Below are positions 45,368 to 53,964 of a DNA stretch of 64,000 bases, in pieces. Position 1 is the first letter of the stretch; every line of letters begins with the position of its first letter. Source of the stretch: Aestuariirhabdus sp049985285 (lineage in GTDB: Bacteria; Pseudomonadota; Gammaproteobacteria; Pseudomonadales; Aestuariirhabdaceae); contig NZ_JBNIEU010000002.1 in NCBI RefSeq assembly GCF_049985285.1, positions 186,001 to 250,000 of the forward strand, written 5' to 3'. The notes beneath the pieces were generated by a model, which saw only the letters and a list, made by a program, of their open reading frames with translations, did not search any database and was not told the DNA's origin. Made by a program: the position numbers and the translations under genes.

Positions 45368-45825
45368 AGCAAAGAGAACCTCTTGTGAGTCCGGGCGGAG
45401 GGGCCGCAGAGAGGTTGGCGAGAGACGAATCAATCGGTCAACAATCGCGGCCTTATCTTCGATAGTAGCCCTGGCCCGGCTTCAAACAAGTAAAAAATAA
45501 GCTGTGATAGGCTTTTTTATAGAATGGGCGCTCGGGCCTGTTATCGAGGGAAAAACTGTCATATAGTGGAGGGCCACCCCGGTTGCTTTGGCGCGTTTTT
45601 ATCATCTTTTGGCGCGTTCTAGCCCTCTCTTTACTTCCTTGCCGTCCATTCATTCTGGTGTCGCTAGCACTACCTTTTGGCGCAATATTCAATACGGTGG
45701 CGTTATTTTCTCGAAACACAGTGGCATTTCGATCATTTCGACGGTGTGGATAACGGGAAATCGGCAGGAAGGGAGGAGAAGTGCGACACCCGGTGGATGC
45801 CGCAGGACTCTTTAAAGAGAGCTCG
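45368..45825. other. Gene-free stretch between phoH-like and rhlB-like genes
   Basis: This 458-base stretch lies downstream of the RhlB-like gene and upstream of the PIN-PhoH gene, both on the minus strand, and presumably holds the promoter of the latter. Two short open frames (45453-45719 minus, 45588-45815 plus) overlap each other, show no family features and no convincing ribosome-binding site, so they are not called. I see no strong hairpin. Confidence 0.5.
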
Positions 45826-47151
45826 TTAGTGGGACGTCAGCTCTGCGGGGGGGGGAGTGCAGTTGAGTTTTTTACCCAACATGGTTTCCAGCTCGGGTAG
45901 CAGGAAAGAATCTTCTTCACCGGCCAGAGTGATGGCAATACCGCTGGCTCCCGCGCGCCCGGTACGGCCGATCCGGTGCACGTAGTCGTCGCTCTCTTCG
46001 GGCAGGGTGTAGTTCACCACGTGGGATACTGCATCGATATGGATTCCTCGACCGGCGACATCGGTGGCGACCAATACCTTAATCTTTCCCGAACGAAACG
46101 CTTCCAGTGTACTGACGCGTTTTTTCTGGGGCACTTCGCCGGAGAGCATATCTACGCTGACACGATCTTTTTGCAGACGTTCTGTCAACCGTCGCACCTG
46201 GTCCCGGCGATTGGTAAAGACCATCACCCGCTCCATCTTTTCGTCGCGCAGCATATTACGTAGAACCCGGTATTTGTCACGGTCTGACACCAGGTACACC
46301 CGTTGCTCGACGGTGTCGGTAGCGACGTTTTCGGGTTCAATCTCTACGGTGATGCAGTTATAGGTCCACTGTCGGGTCAGGTCGATCACCTCGGGGGTGA
46401 ACGTGGCGCTGAACAACAGGGTCTGGCGGTCACCGCGGCGGGGAGTGGAGCGGATGATGCGTCGCACCTGGGGGATGAAGCCCATATCCAGCATGCGATC
46501 GGCTTCGTCGATCACCATCACCTCAACCAGGTCGAGGAACAGGTCGCGCTTTTCGTAAAAGTCGATCAGTCGACCGGGTGTAGCCACCAGAATATCGACA
46601 TAGTCGTGGTGCAGGTGCTGCTGCTGTTTGGTGTAATCCATACCACCCACCACTTCGGTCACATTAATGTTGCAGTATTTGGTGAGGGCGCGGGCATCCT
46701 TGGCAATCTGAATCGCCAGCTCGCGGGTCGGGGCGATAATCAGTGAGCGGGGCTCGCCGACATAGCGCTCATCGGGCGCCGGGGTTGTCATCAGCTGCTT
46801 GATAATTGATATCAGGAACGCGGCGGTTTTTCCGGTTCCGGTTTGGGCCCGCCCGAGTGCGTCGCGGCCATTAAGCGTGGCGCCAAGCACCTCGGCTTGA
46901 ATGGGGGTGCAGTATTCGAAGCCCTGTTCGTGGATGCCGCGCATCAGACCTTCGGGCAGGTCGAAATCGTGGAAGCGTGACTTTCCAGGTTGTACGGGAA
47001 TACTGAACTGGCTGATATCCCATGCTGGTGTCGGCGGCTTACGGCGCTTCTGGCCTTTTTGCTGGTGATTACGCGGCGTGGTGCTTTTGCTGTGTGGGGG
47101 CAGTTCCGGCTTGGAGGCTTCCTGTTTTTTCTTAAAGAATTTGCCTAGCAA
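45826..47151 (-). CDS. rhlB: DEAD-box RNA helicase, RhlB-like
   Basis: A 441-residue ATP-dependent RNA helicase. A basic, low-complexity N-terminus (about 1-60) precedes the core: Q motif YCTPIQAEVL, motif I AQTGTGKT, motif II DEAD, motif III SAT, motif VI HRIGRTGRAG. This N-terminally extended form is the RhlB type of pseudomonads and relatives, which acts in mRNA decay. TTG start with AAGG upstream. RhlB versus another DEAD-box paralogue is a family-level judgement. Confidence 0.88.
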   Translation of the reverse strand: MLGKFFKKKQEASKPELPPHSKSTTPRNHQQKGQKRRKPPTPAWDISQFSIPVQPGKSRFHDFDLPEGLMRGIHEQGFEYCTPIQAEVLGATLNGRDALGRAQTGTGKTAAFLISIIKQLMTTPAPDERYVGEPRSLIIAPTRELAIQIAKDARALTKYCNINVTEVVGGMDYTKQQQHLHHDYVDILVATPGRLIDFYEKRDLFLDLVEVMVIDEADRMLDMGFIPQVRRIIRSTPRRGDRQTLLFSATFTPEVIDLTRQWTYNCITVEIEPENVATDTVEQRVYLVSDRDKYRVLRNMLRDEKMERVMVFTNRRDQVRRLTERLQKDRVSVDMLSGEVPQKKRVSTLEAFRSGKIKVLVATDVAGRGIHIDAVSHVVNYTLPEESDDYVHRIGRTGRAGASGIAITLAGEEDSFLLPELETMLGKKLNCTPPPAELTSH

Positions 47152-47231
47152 CTTATACCTTCTTGGTTACGGGTTGTTCAATCAGCGCTAATAGTAATCG
47201 CTTTACAGTCTGAGTGAAATGATTTACGGCA

Positions 47232-47696
47232 CTAGCGCGCAAGGGTTGGCAGGAATGGCAGGGGTTTTTCACCCGACAGGGCGTGCAACTGGTGATCGGT
47301 GACCAGGGAATGATGGCGCACCCAGCGCCGCATCAGTCGCCTATTGGCATCGCTCAGGGTGAGGTGATCACTGACATCGGGAGGGTATGCCAAGTGTTGA
47401 ACCAGGCTTCCCAGTGCGCTCGTGGGGATTCGATATTCAACCCGCCCACTGTTGCTCCAGTCCTGGCAGGGAAATCCGTTGAGCCACAGGGCGTCAACGG
47501 ACAGGCAGCAAACCCAGGCACAGCCGTGGTGAGGCAGCGTCCAGCGTCTGGCAATCTCAACAGCCTGTTGCTGGTCACTCAGGGGAAAAAGGCAGCGGCT
47601 GTGACCCGCCATGGCGCGTATGCCCGCGAGGTGATCCCGTTGCAGTAACCGATAGCAGCGGGGGCCGATAGGGTGATAGATCCGGGAACAGGTCAT
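47232..47696 (-). CDS. Unrecognised 154-residue protein following the sortase gene
   Basis: The ATG at 47696 has a perfect AGGAGG four bases upstream; the frame is open to 47741, inside the sortase gene, but that would bury the ribosome-binding site. It lies 32 bases after the sortase stop in the same orientation. No signal peptide or membrane helix, seven cysteines, and a run of hydrophobic strands. The layout YRLLQRDHLAGI, then LFPLSDQQQAVEIARRW, then WVCCLSVDAL, then RVEYRIPTSAL recalls small ADP-ribosyltransferase-like folds, but catalytic residues cannot be assigned, so this is only a hint. Probably a cytosolic accessory of the sortase locus. Confidence 0.65.
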   Translation of the reverse strand: MTCSRIYHPIGPRCYRLLQRDHLAGIRAMAGHSRCLFPLSDQQQAVEIARRWTLPHHGCAWVCCLSVDALWLNGFPCQDWSNSGRVEYRIPTSALGSLVQHLAYPPDVSDHLTLSDANRRLMRRWVRHHSLVTDHQLHALSGEKPLPFLPTLAR

Positions 47697-47728
47697 GGTG
47701 CCTCCTATGGGATAAGTCAATGGGGGGG

Positions 47729-48337
47729 CTAGAAGAGCCACTGCTTGGGAGAGGGGTTCCCGGCGGTAGCGAGTTGCGGCAGAGGACTAGCGCTTACGAC
47801 ATAGCGCAGTGGCCCGCCGGCTCGTAGCGCCTTAAACGGATAGCAGGTCACCAGCAGTAAACGATCACCGGCGTCGAGGGAGAGTTGCTGGGTGCGGGAG
47901 TCAGCGATATGGGTAGAGTCGACGCGGTAACGGCGGCTGGCACCGGTGCTCTGGAGAATCAGGGTGTCTCCGGGAATCAGCTCCTGTAGCCTCGAGAAAT
48001 GGGTGTCGCGGTGGGCGCTGAGTATGGTGGTACCGCCGCTATTGGGAGCGGAGGAGGCGATCAGGTGGGATGGCGCAAAGGCGAGGTTCCTGCCGCTGGC
48101 ACCATCGAGCACCAGCTGGTCGAGTTCGATGCGAGGGATCTGCAAGCGCGCGATGGGATGCCCATCGGCCCAGGGCCAGGGTTTCACCGGTAGCCCTTGG
48201 TGCAGACTGCGCTGCCACGCGGACTGCAACAAGTACTGGGCGACCAGTGCCTTGACCTGAATGTAGCTCCCCTGTGCGAGCATCAGTAACCCTGCCAGCA
48301 GCAGCAGCAGGGCTGCGATTTTGTGAGTCAGGCGCAC
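47729..48337 (-). CDS. Sortase, marine proteobacterial (dedicated) type
   Basis: A 202-residue cysteine transpeptidase with an N-terminal membrane helix (about 6-24) and an extracytoplasmic sortase domain. The catalytic set is present: H109 in LSAHRDTHF, C165 in LLLVTCYPF and R178 in GPLRYVV. It should cut the sorting motif of the adjacent target protein and join it to an acceptor that is unknown in Gram-negative cells. The family corresponds to TIGR03784 as I know it. Its start overlaps the target gene end by 10 bases, so the two are translated together. Confidence 0.93.
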   Translation of the reverse strand: MRLTHKIAALLLLLAGLLMLAQGSYIQVKALVAQYLLQSAWQRSLHQGLPVKPWPWADGHPIARLQIPRIELDQLVLDGASGRNLAFAPSHLIASSAPNSGGTTILSAHRDTHFSRLQELIPGDTLILQSTGASRRYRVDSTHIADSRTQQLSLDAGDRLLLVTCYPFKALRAGGPLRYVVSASPLPQLATAGNPSPKQWLF

Positions 48338-50481
48338 GTCGCGGTCCTCCTTGCGCGAGGCGCCAGTCCCAGTAGTAGAGCCAACAGCACCAAAGCAGTG
48401 CCAGAAAGCAGTAGCAGGGGGGAGTCGGTCGCGGTTTGAGGGAAACCGGACAGGGCGCTGCCGGCCGGCGTCAGGTTGGCGAGGCGATGCCGTTTCAGGG
48501 TTTCGGCGTCGGGGCGTATCGGTGTGCGCTCAACGGCGACCAGACTGGTGTATTGGCTGACCAGCTGGTAATCGAGGGCGAGCTTAAGTATCCGTTGGCG
48601 CAGAAGAGGGGTGTCGTGTTGGCCAAGTTGTTGGTCTTCCAGCTGCTGGATCTGTTCTGCGGCCCAGAGCTTGGCAATGCCGGGTTGCTGTCTCTGCAGA
48701 GGCTGCAAGGGCACCCGCTGTAACCAGTGACGATCCCCTACACGCCCCTTGATTTCGACATCCCCCTCAATGCCGGTGAGCTGGCACAACAGAACAAGGG
48801 GTTCACTGGCAAACAGATCCGGGGCGCGGGTTGCGCAGTTGCGGTTGCCTGGTGGCCAGCGTATTTCGATATTGCTCAAACGCGGTGTATCGAGTTTATA
48901 GAGGAGCTCCTGCATACGGCTGGAGACTTCGCTGACATCTCCTATGCGGGTATAGCTGCCCTGGCCTATACGCGCGGCCTGGCGCATAAAATAGTGGTTG
49001 GGTGCGCTGCCGATGGCGATGGTGAAGAGCCGTCTCTTTTTGCGTTGACGGTCGATCTGCGTCAAGAGTGTGGTTTCGTTGCCCACACTGCCGTCGGTAA
49101 TAAAGATAACCTGGCTGGTATCGGCTTCGCTGGGCGGTTGTGTGAAGGCGGTCGCCAGGGCGGGGGCGATCTCTGTGCCTCCGTTGGCGGTGAGCTGGTC
49201 GACAAAATGCAGCGCTTCGCTCACATTGAATGCCGAGGCGCGCATGGGCTGGCTGTAGAGCGCCCTTGCGTGGGAGTTGAACTCGATAATGTTAAAATAA
49301 TCATCGCCGCCGAGCTGATGTAACGCCTGCGTGAGTGCGGAGCGCGCTTGCTCCATCGAGGTTCCGCTCATGGAGCCGGAGGTATCGATGATAAAGATCT
49401 GTTCCCGGCTCAGTTTTTTTACGTTTTGCGAAGGTGCCGGGGGCAGCAGTTGCAACAGAGCGTAGTGGAGGCCGGCGGGGTTGGCCGCGGGCTGATCATC
49501 TACTGCATTATTATGACCCGGTTGCGTAGGACCCGGTTGCGTAGCACTATGGTGCGGCTCTACCAGAACGCTGGCGTTGGGCTGGTGTCCGGCAGCAGGA
49601 GTCCAGCGCACCACGAAGTCCCGATCCATCGCAACCGGACCCGCGGCGGGGGTGATGCGGTAGCGATGCTGGGTTCGTTGTACTTGTAGCGGATGGCTTG
49701 GACTGGTTAGTTCGGCCAGAGGTATTCCCGGGTTAAGGGATAGGGTGATGTTGATGCGGTGAGTCGTGCCATCACCAGCAATCTGGGGGGGCGTGATGCT
49801 GGAAGCGTCGGGCACCTGATCAGTTGCAGGTGCCCACCCCGTCAGGGTGTCGGCGGCGGGTTGTCGGGGTAGCGCCCTACCCGGGATATAGCGAGGCGTG
49901 AGCGTCATCGGCATCAGTAGCTCGTAATGACCGCTGTTATAGGTCACCGGTTGCAGATAGCTGATCTCGATACGGATGCTCGCGCCGGGAGGGATGTTCG
50001 CGACCTTGCTGGAGAACAGATTGTGGCGCTGTTGCTCTACCAGACCCGCAGCTTTGCCTTCAGCGCGGGCTTTGGCGTAGGTGGCCCGAGCCTTAGCTTT
50101 CTCCTGAATCACCCCTTCGATAATGCGTTCATCGATCTGGATGCGCAGGCGGTCAACCGAGGCTTGGTCGGGAAGGGGAAACTGGTAAAGGGCTTCGGCC
50201 CAATGAGTCCCCGGGTTTACAAATTGCTGCGACAACGTCACCCGGGCCAGGTTGGCGTTAACCTGCAGGTCAGCGTGGCTATTAAGTTGGGGTGCGGGCT
50301 CGGCGCCAGTGTTGCTCCGCGTTAGCAGAAGCACTCCGGCCTGTGGTGGCGCAGTATCATTCAGTCTTGGTTGCGGATGCCGGGCGGCCTGGGCTTGGTG
50401 TAGCAATCCCAATTGCAGGGGCAATATCAGCAGTAGTAAAAGCAGGTAGGGCACAGTGGCGCGTGGTCGGTAGGTGGTCAC
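48328..50481 (-). CDS. Marine proteobacterial sortase target protein (VIT-VWA)
   Basis: A 717-residue surface protein with a GTG start preceded by GGAG. Parts in order: signal peptide (about 1-33), VIT domain (about 65-195), a Pro/Gln/Thr-rich linker, VWA domain (about 360-530) with the metal site D366-x-S368-x-S370 in DTSGSMSG and a later FITDGSVGNE, and a C-terminal sorting signal: FPQTA at 680-684, a helix (about 689-707) and a basic tail ARRTATCA. The motif deviates from LPxTG at both ends. It matches family TIGR03788, normally the sole substrate of the neighbouring sortase. Inter-alpha-inhibitor-like architecture suggests adhesion or matrix binding; the function is unknown. Confidence 0.94.
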   Translation of the reverse strand: MTTYRPRATVPYLLLLLLILPLQLGLLHQAQAARHPQPRLNDTAPPQAGVLLLTRSNTGAEPAPQLNSHADLQVNANLARVTLSQQFVNPGTHWAEALYQFPLPDQASVDRLRIQIDERIIEGVIQEKAKARATYAKARAEGKAAGLVEQQRHNLFSSKVANIPPGASIRIEISYLQPVTYNSGHYELLMPMTLTPRYIPGRALPRQPAADTLTGWAPATDQVPDASSITPPQIAGDGTTHRINITLSLNPGIPLAELTSPSHPLQVQRTQHRYRITPAAGPVAMDRDFVVRWTPAAGHQPNASVLVEPHHSATQPGPTQPGHNNAVDDQPAANPAGLHYALLQLLPPAPSQNVKKLSREQIFIIDTSGSMSGTSMEQARSALTQALHQLGGDDYFNIIEFNSHARALYSQPMRASAFNVSEALHFVDQLTANGGTEIAPALATAFTQPPSEADTSQVIFITDGSVGNETTLLTQIDRQRKKRRLFTIAIGSAPNHYFMRQAARIGQGSYTRIGDVSEVSSRMQELLYKLDTPRLSNIEIRWPPGNRNCATRAPDLFASEPLVLLCQLTGIEGDVEIKGRVGDRHWLQRVPLQPLQRQQPGIAKLWAAEQIQQLEDQQLGQHDTPLLRQRILKLALDYQLVSQYTSLVAVERTPIRPDAETLKRHRLANLTPAGSALSGFPQTATDSPLLLLSGTALVLLALLLGLAPRARRTATCA
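49515..49544 (-). repeat. Perfect 15-bp tandem duplication in the target-protein linker
   Basis: GACCCGGTTGCGTAG occurs twice head to tail inside the sortase-target gene. It keeps the frame and encodes a repeated five-residue unit (TQPGP then TQPGH, around residues 314-323) in the linker between the VIT and VWA domains. Such units can change in number by replication slippage. Confidence 0.8.
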
Positions 50482-50569
50482 AGGAGTCTCCGCTGGGAAG
50501 GTGATAGTGGCACCTATTTAAGGCAACGTAGCGGGCACCACGAGGGCGATTTGGAGGCAATCTGCTGCG

Positions 50570-50587
50570 CAATTGTGATCAATTGTG
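50570..50587. promoter_or_regulatory. Tandem CAATTGTG repeats, candidate response-regulator site
   Basis: CAATTGTG occurs at 50570-50577 and again at 50580-50587, a start-to-start distance of 10 bases, that is one helical turn on the same face. OmpR-type regulators bind such direct repeats as tandem dimers. The site is in the 208-base divergent region between the sortase-target gene and the response-regulator gene, just upstream of a -35 element. Confidence 0.6.
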
Positions 50588-50595
50588 GCGCCGAC

Positions 50596-50624
50596 TTGTG
50601 CGATGCATGGCCGACCTCGATAAT
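50596..50624 (+). promoter_or_regulatory. Candidate sigma-70 promoter for the sortase-system regulator genes
   Basis: TTGTGC (50596-50601) and GATAAT (50619-50624) are 17 bases apart, an ideal spacing. The upstream CAATTGTG repeats end eight bases before the -35 element, the position expected for an activator-bound site, which would give autoregulation of the two-component system. Confidence 0.5.
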
Positions 50625-50689
50625 GGGTGTCACACATCCACGCGGTGGCGCAGGAACGGCACCATCGCACTTCGAAGAGGAGAGACCCC

Positions 50690-51385
50690 GTGGGACGTAC
50701 AGTGGCGCTGGTAGAGGACGATGTTGCAATACGGGAAAACTACCGTGCCGTATTAAGTCGTCATGGGTATGCGGTTGATGTTTATGCCTCGCGTAATGAA
50801 GCGATGGAGGTCTTTCGCCAGCGCCTGCCCGAGCTGGCGCTGATCGATGTTGGCCTCGGGGATGAAGTGGAGGGTGGCTTCGATCTTTGTCGAGAGTTAC
50901 GAGCGATTGCGCCTCGTTTGCCCATCATATTTTTGACCGCGCGTGATGATGAGATCGACGCCATCACCGGCCTGCGCCTTGGCGCCGATGATTACCTGAC
51001 CAAGGATATTAGTAGCGCTCATATTGTAGCGCGTATCGTCGCCCTGTTTCGCCGTGTTGATGCATTGCGTGAAGCCCCTGAGCAGCAAAGCCGAATCGAG
51101 TGCGGAGAATTACTATTGGATGGTGATTGTATGGAGGCTCGCTGGAAGGGTGAGGCGGTGAAGTTAACCCTAACCGAATTCTGGTTGGTCGATTGCCTTG
51201 CGCGCCACCCTGGTCATGTCAAAAATCGACAACAGCTGATGGATGCGGCCAATGTGGTGTTGGATGACAACACCATTACCTCCAATATCAAGCGGGTGCG
51301 CCGCAAGTTTCAGCACGTAGATGCGGAGTTCAACGCAATCGAAACGGTTTATGGGTTTGGTTATCGTTGGAATCGTAGCGTCTGA
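50690..51385 (+). CDS. Response regulator of the dedicated sortase system
   Basis: A 231-residue OmpR-family regulator. Receiver domain about 1-120 with phospho-acceptor D53 (ELALIDVGLGD), T in FLTARDD and K in YLTKDIS; winged-helix output domain about 135-230 (LTLTEFWLVDCLARHPGHV, NAIETVYGFGYRW). The GTG at 50690 has GAGGAGAG upstream; the longer frame from 50627 lacks one and would start inside the promoter. The family matches TIGR03787. It is transcribed away from the sortase genes and 33 bases before its kinase. Confidence 0.93.
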   Translation: MGRTVALVEDDVAIRENYRAVLSRHGYAVDVYASRNEAMEVFRQRLPELALIDVGLGDEVEGGFDLCRELRAIAPRLPIIFLTARDDEIDAITGLRLGADDYLTKDISSAHIVARIVALFRRVDALREAPEQQSRIECGELLLDGDCMEARWKGEAVKLTLTEFWLVDCLARHPGHVKNRQQLMDAANVVLDDNTITSNIKRVRRKFQHVDAEFNAIETVYGFGYRWNRSV

Positions 51386-51418
51386 CGTCTGCCAGTGTGA
51401 AATAGGGAAGTATTGGGT

Positions 51419-53572
51419 ATGAGATTACGCTCACAGCTGGCGGTATTGGCACTGGTGACCCTGACCTTGCCCTGGGCGGGCTGCCAGTATGTACAACAGA
51501 TGGAGCAGGTATTGCGTAAGGGGCAGGAAGCGACGGTGCTGGCCAGCGCACAAATTCTGGGAGAGAGCCTTACCGAGACGGGAGAGTTTTATCCGGATGA
51601 GGCCTATCTTAATCGGGATAGCCGGGCAGACAGTTATGCGTCTCCACTGAACACACCTATATCGATAGACGGCTATAAAGATGATTGGAGTCGTGAGGTC
51701 GCGACTCGATCTTTTTCTGTAAAAGGTGATGAAAAATCTGTTTTTTCTGCGCAAGTAAAAACGGGTATAAAGCGCCAGGCGACATTACGCACCAATGGTC
51801 TCTATCTCTACCTGTCCGTCAAAGCCGATACCGTTCACTATGCCGTGCCCAAGGTCAACTACTCAGACCCATCCGCCGGCTTTAATAATGCAAAGCGGGC
51901 GGAGCTGTTTGAAGCCGACTCACTCTGGCTGCAACTAGAGCAGGCCGATGGCTCACCCCTGCACCTTGTTGTGCAAACCGCAGCGCCTGGCGAAGTGGTA
52001 GCGAAGCAGCTGAATTTTGGCAGGGGACGTAAGCCGGTAACCCTTTTTACCGCGCTCAAGGGGACGTGGCAGGATACCCCGCAAGGGTACAACCTGGAGC
52101 TGTTTATTCCCCTTGCCGGGCTGGGAAAGCGCTTCGCATTTAGCCTGTTGCACCCCACACCCGCCGGTGTACAAGCGATTGGAACCGCTTTGGAGGGCGC
52201 GCGATCACCCCGCCAGTTGGTGTCGGATATCGCACGCCTGAAGCAGCCTGCGGGATACCTGATCGAACCCTCTGCGCCCTTACAACAGAAGTTATCAACT
52301 CTGGTAATGGCCGATAGCCGCCTGCTGCTGACCGATCGATATCGCTGGGTGCTGGCGCGTCAGGGGCAGTTATCGGATCTGGTGTTGCCCGCCTATGACA
52401 GCGCCGAAGGCTTAATGGCGATTATCTATCGCTGGATACTCGATGATACGGCGCGATTGCAGCTGATCGAACAGGGGCCGGGGCGTATTGAAGTATCCGA
52501 GGTGCGCAGCGCCCTCGACGATGGTAGGGCGGCCGTTGGCTGGTATCGTTTTGCCGACAATCGAGCGGTGGTCATGGCGGCGTACCCCGTCCGTGAGCAG
52601 GGTCAGATAGTCGGTGCGGTGGTAGTACAAAAAGGAACGGGTGATATCCTGCTGTTGGCGAATGAGGCCTGGGGGGGGCTGGTGCGTATCAGCCTGCTGG
52701 TGGCTGGTGTGGTGTTGCTGGTGCTGGTGGGCTTCGCCGCGTTGCTGGGTTGGCGTATTCGCAGCCTTAGCCGCCAGGCGGAGCGGGTGATCAGTGATGA
52801 TGGCCGCCTGGCCGACAGCTTCACCGCTTCCACTGCCGGTGACGAGATAGGAGAGCTCTCCCGTAGCTTTGCCCGTCTGCACCTGCGGGCATCCCAGTAC
52901 ACCCAGTACTTGCAAGGGTTGTCGAGTAAGCTGGCCCATGAACTACGCACCCCGCTAGCGGTTATCCGTACCTCCGTGGAAAACTTGCCCGCCGATGACG
53001 CAGGTTCAGAAAGCGCTGCGTACCGGGATCGGGCCCTGGCGGGAGCCGACCGCTTACGTTCGATCATCGATGCCATGAGTGAAGCGCGCCGGGTTGAGCA
53101 GAGTATCGCCAGTGCCGAGGATGAGCCCTTCGCGTTGGAACAGGTGGTGGCGGGTATGGTGTCCGCCTACGCCGATGTGTACCCCCATCATCGTTTTCAT
53201 TACGACGCCCCCAATGAATCCTTGCCGTTGCTGGGGGACCCCGATCTGGTGGTACAGCTGCTCGATAAGCTGGTGGACAATGCGACCGGATTTGCATCCG
53301 ACGGCTCCACGATCGAGATCGGGTTACAAGCAAGCGGGCGTGAATATCTACTCTCGGTGAGCAATCAGGGCCCGTTGCTGCCCGAGACGATGCAGCTGCA
53401 ACTGTTTGACTCTATGGTATCGATGCGCCCGGGCAATGCCGGGCGCCACCACCTGGGCTTTGGGCTCTACATCGTGCGCTTAATCGCGGAGTATTACCGG
53501 GGCAGGGTTGAGGCCGCCAATTTGGCCAGTGGTAACGGGGTGGTTTTCCGTGTATTTTTTGCAGCACCCTGA
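51419..53572 (+). CDS. Histidine kinase of the dedicated sortase system, with CBM9-like sensor
   Basis: A 717-residue membrane kinase (family TIGR03785 as I know it). N-terminal helix (about 5-24), a large extracytoplasmic region whose first part (about 80-270; ISIDGYKDDWSRE, then NGLYLYLSVKADT) resembles CBM9/DOMON-type sugar- or haem-binding folds, a second helix (about 421-445), HAMP (about 446-500), HisKA with H507 in AHELRTPL, and HATPase with N box DKLVDNAT and G2 HLGFGLYIV. The sensor suggests that a surface glycan or small ligand is read out. ATG 51419 follows AGGGAAG; a TTG at 51413 is possible. Confidence 0.93.
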   Translation: MRLRSQLAVLALVTLTLPWAGCQYVQQMEQVLRKGQEATVLASAQILGESLTETGEFYPDEAYLNRDSRADSYASPLNTPISIDGYKDDWSREVATRSFSVKGDEKSVFSAQVKTGIKRQATLRTNGLYLYLSVKADTVHYAVPKVNYSDPSAGFNNAKRAELFEADSLWLQLEQADGSPLHLVVQTAAPGEVVAKQLNFGRGRKPVTLFTALKGTWQDTPQGYNLELFIPLAGLGKRFAFSLLHPTPAGVQAIGTALEGARSPRQLVSDIARLKQPAGYLIEPSAPLQQKLSTLVMADSRLLLTDRYRWVLARQGQLSDLVLPAYDSAEGLMAIIYRWILDDTARLQLIEQGPGRIEVSEVRSALDDGRAAVGWYRFADNRAVVMAAYPVREQGQIVGAVVVQKGTGDILLLANEAWGGLVRISLLVAGVVLLVLVGFAALLGWRIRSLSRQAERVISDDGRLADSFTASTAGDEIGELSRSFARLHLRASQYTQYLQGLSSKLAHELRTPLAVIRTSVENLPADDAGSESAAYRDRALAGADRLRSIIDAMSEARRVEQSIASAEDEPFALEQVVAGMVSAYADVYPHHRFHYDAPNESLPLLGDPDLVVQLLDKLVDNATGFASDGSTIEIGLQASGREYLLSVSNQGPLLPETMQLQLFDSMVSMRPGNAGRHHLGFGLYIVRLIAEYYRGRVEAANLASGNGVVFRVFFAAP

Positions 53573-53601
53573 TCCATCCTATCGTACTTCTGGAGCGACC
53601 C

Positions 53602-53961
53602 ATGCTTAAACCCCTTAGTGAATTGATCGCAGAGGCTCGCCAGCACTGCCACAGCATTGATGCCAGCGAAGCGCTGCAGCAACTGGCCAGCACACCGACC
53701 CCGCTGTTGATCGACGTGCGCGAACCTGGCGAGGTTGAAAAACACCGGGTCAAAGGTGCGATTAATATCCCTCGCGGCGTATTGGAGATGAAAATGATTG
53801 CGATGTGCCATGATCCATCGCAGCCGATTTTAATCTACTGCGCCACAGGTGGTCGGGCGACGCTTTCTGCGGTTGCGTTGCAGGGTATGGGTTACCGCAA
53901 TGTGATGGTGATTCAAGGCGATTGCGAATCGATTTCCTGTGCACTTAACGAAGGGTTGTAA
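53602..53961 (+). CDS. Rhodanese-domain protein
   Basis: A 119-residue single-domain rhodanese. The active-site cysteine is in IYCATGGRA (about residue 76), with the opening LLIDVREPGEVEKHRVKGAINIP split around residues 34-56. It would carry a persulfide or detoxify sulfane sulfur in the cytosol. GGAG precedes the ATG. It begins 29 bases after the histidine kinase and only 3 bases before a DsbA-like gene, so the two thiol proteins are a translational pair. Confidence 0.9.
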   Translation: MLKPLSELIAEARQHCHSIDASEALQQLASTPTPLLIDVREPGEVEKHRVKGAINIPRGVLEMKMIAMCHDPSQPILIYCATGGRATLSAVALQGMGYRNVMVIQGDCESISCALNEGL

Positions 53962-53964
53962 CCT

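Noticed and set aside
45453..45719. 88-residue minus-strand open frame between the PhoH-like and RhlB-like genes
   Set aside because: Arg/Lys-rich, no family resemblance, and overlaps another equally plausible short frame on the opposite strand.
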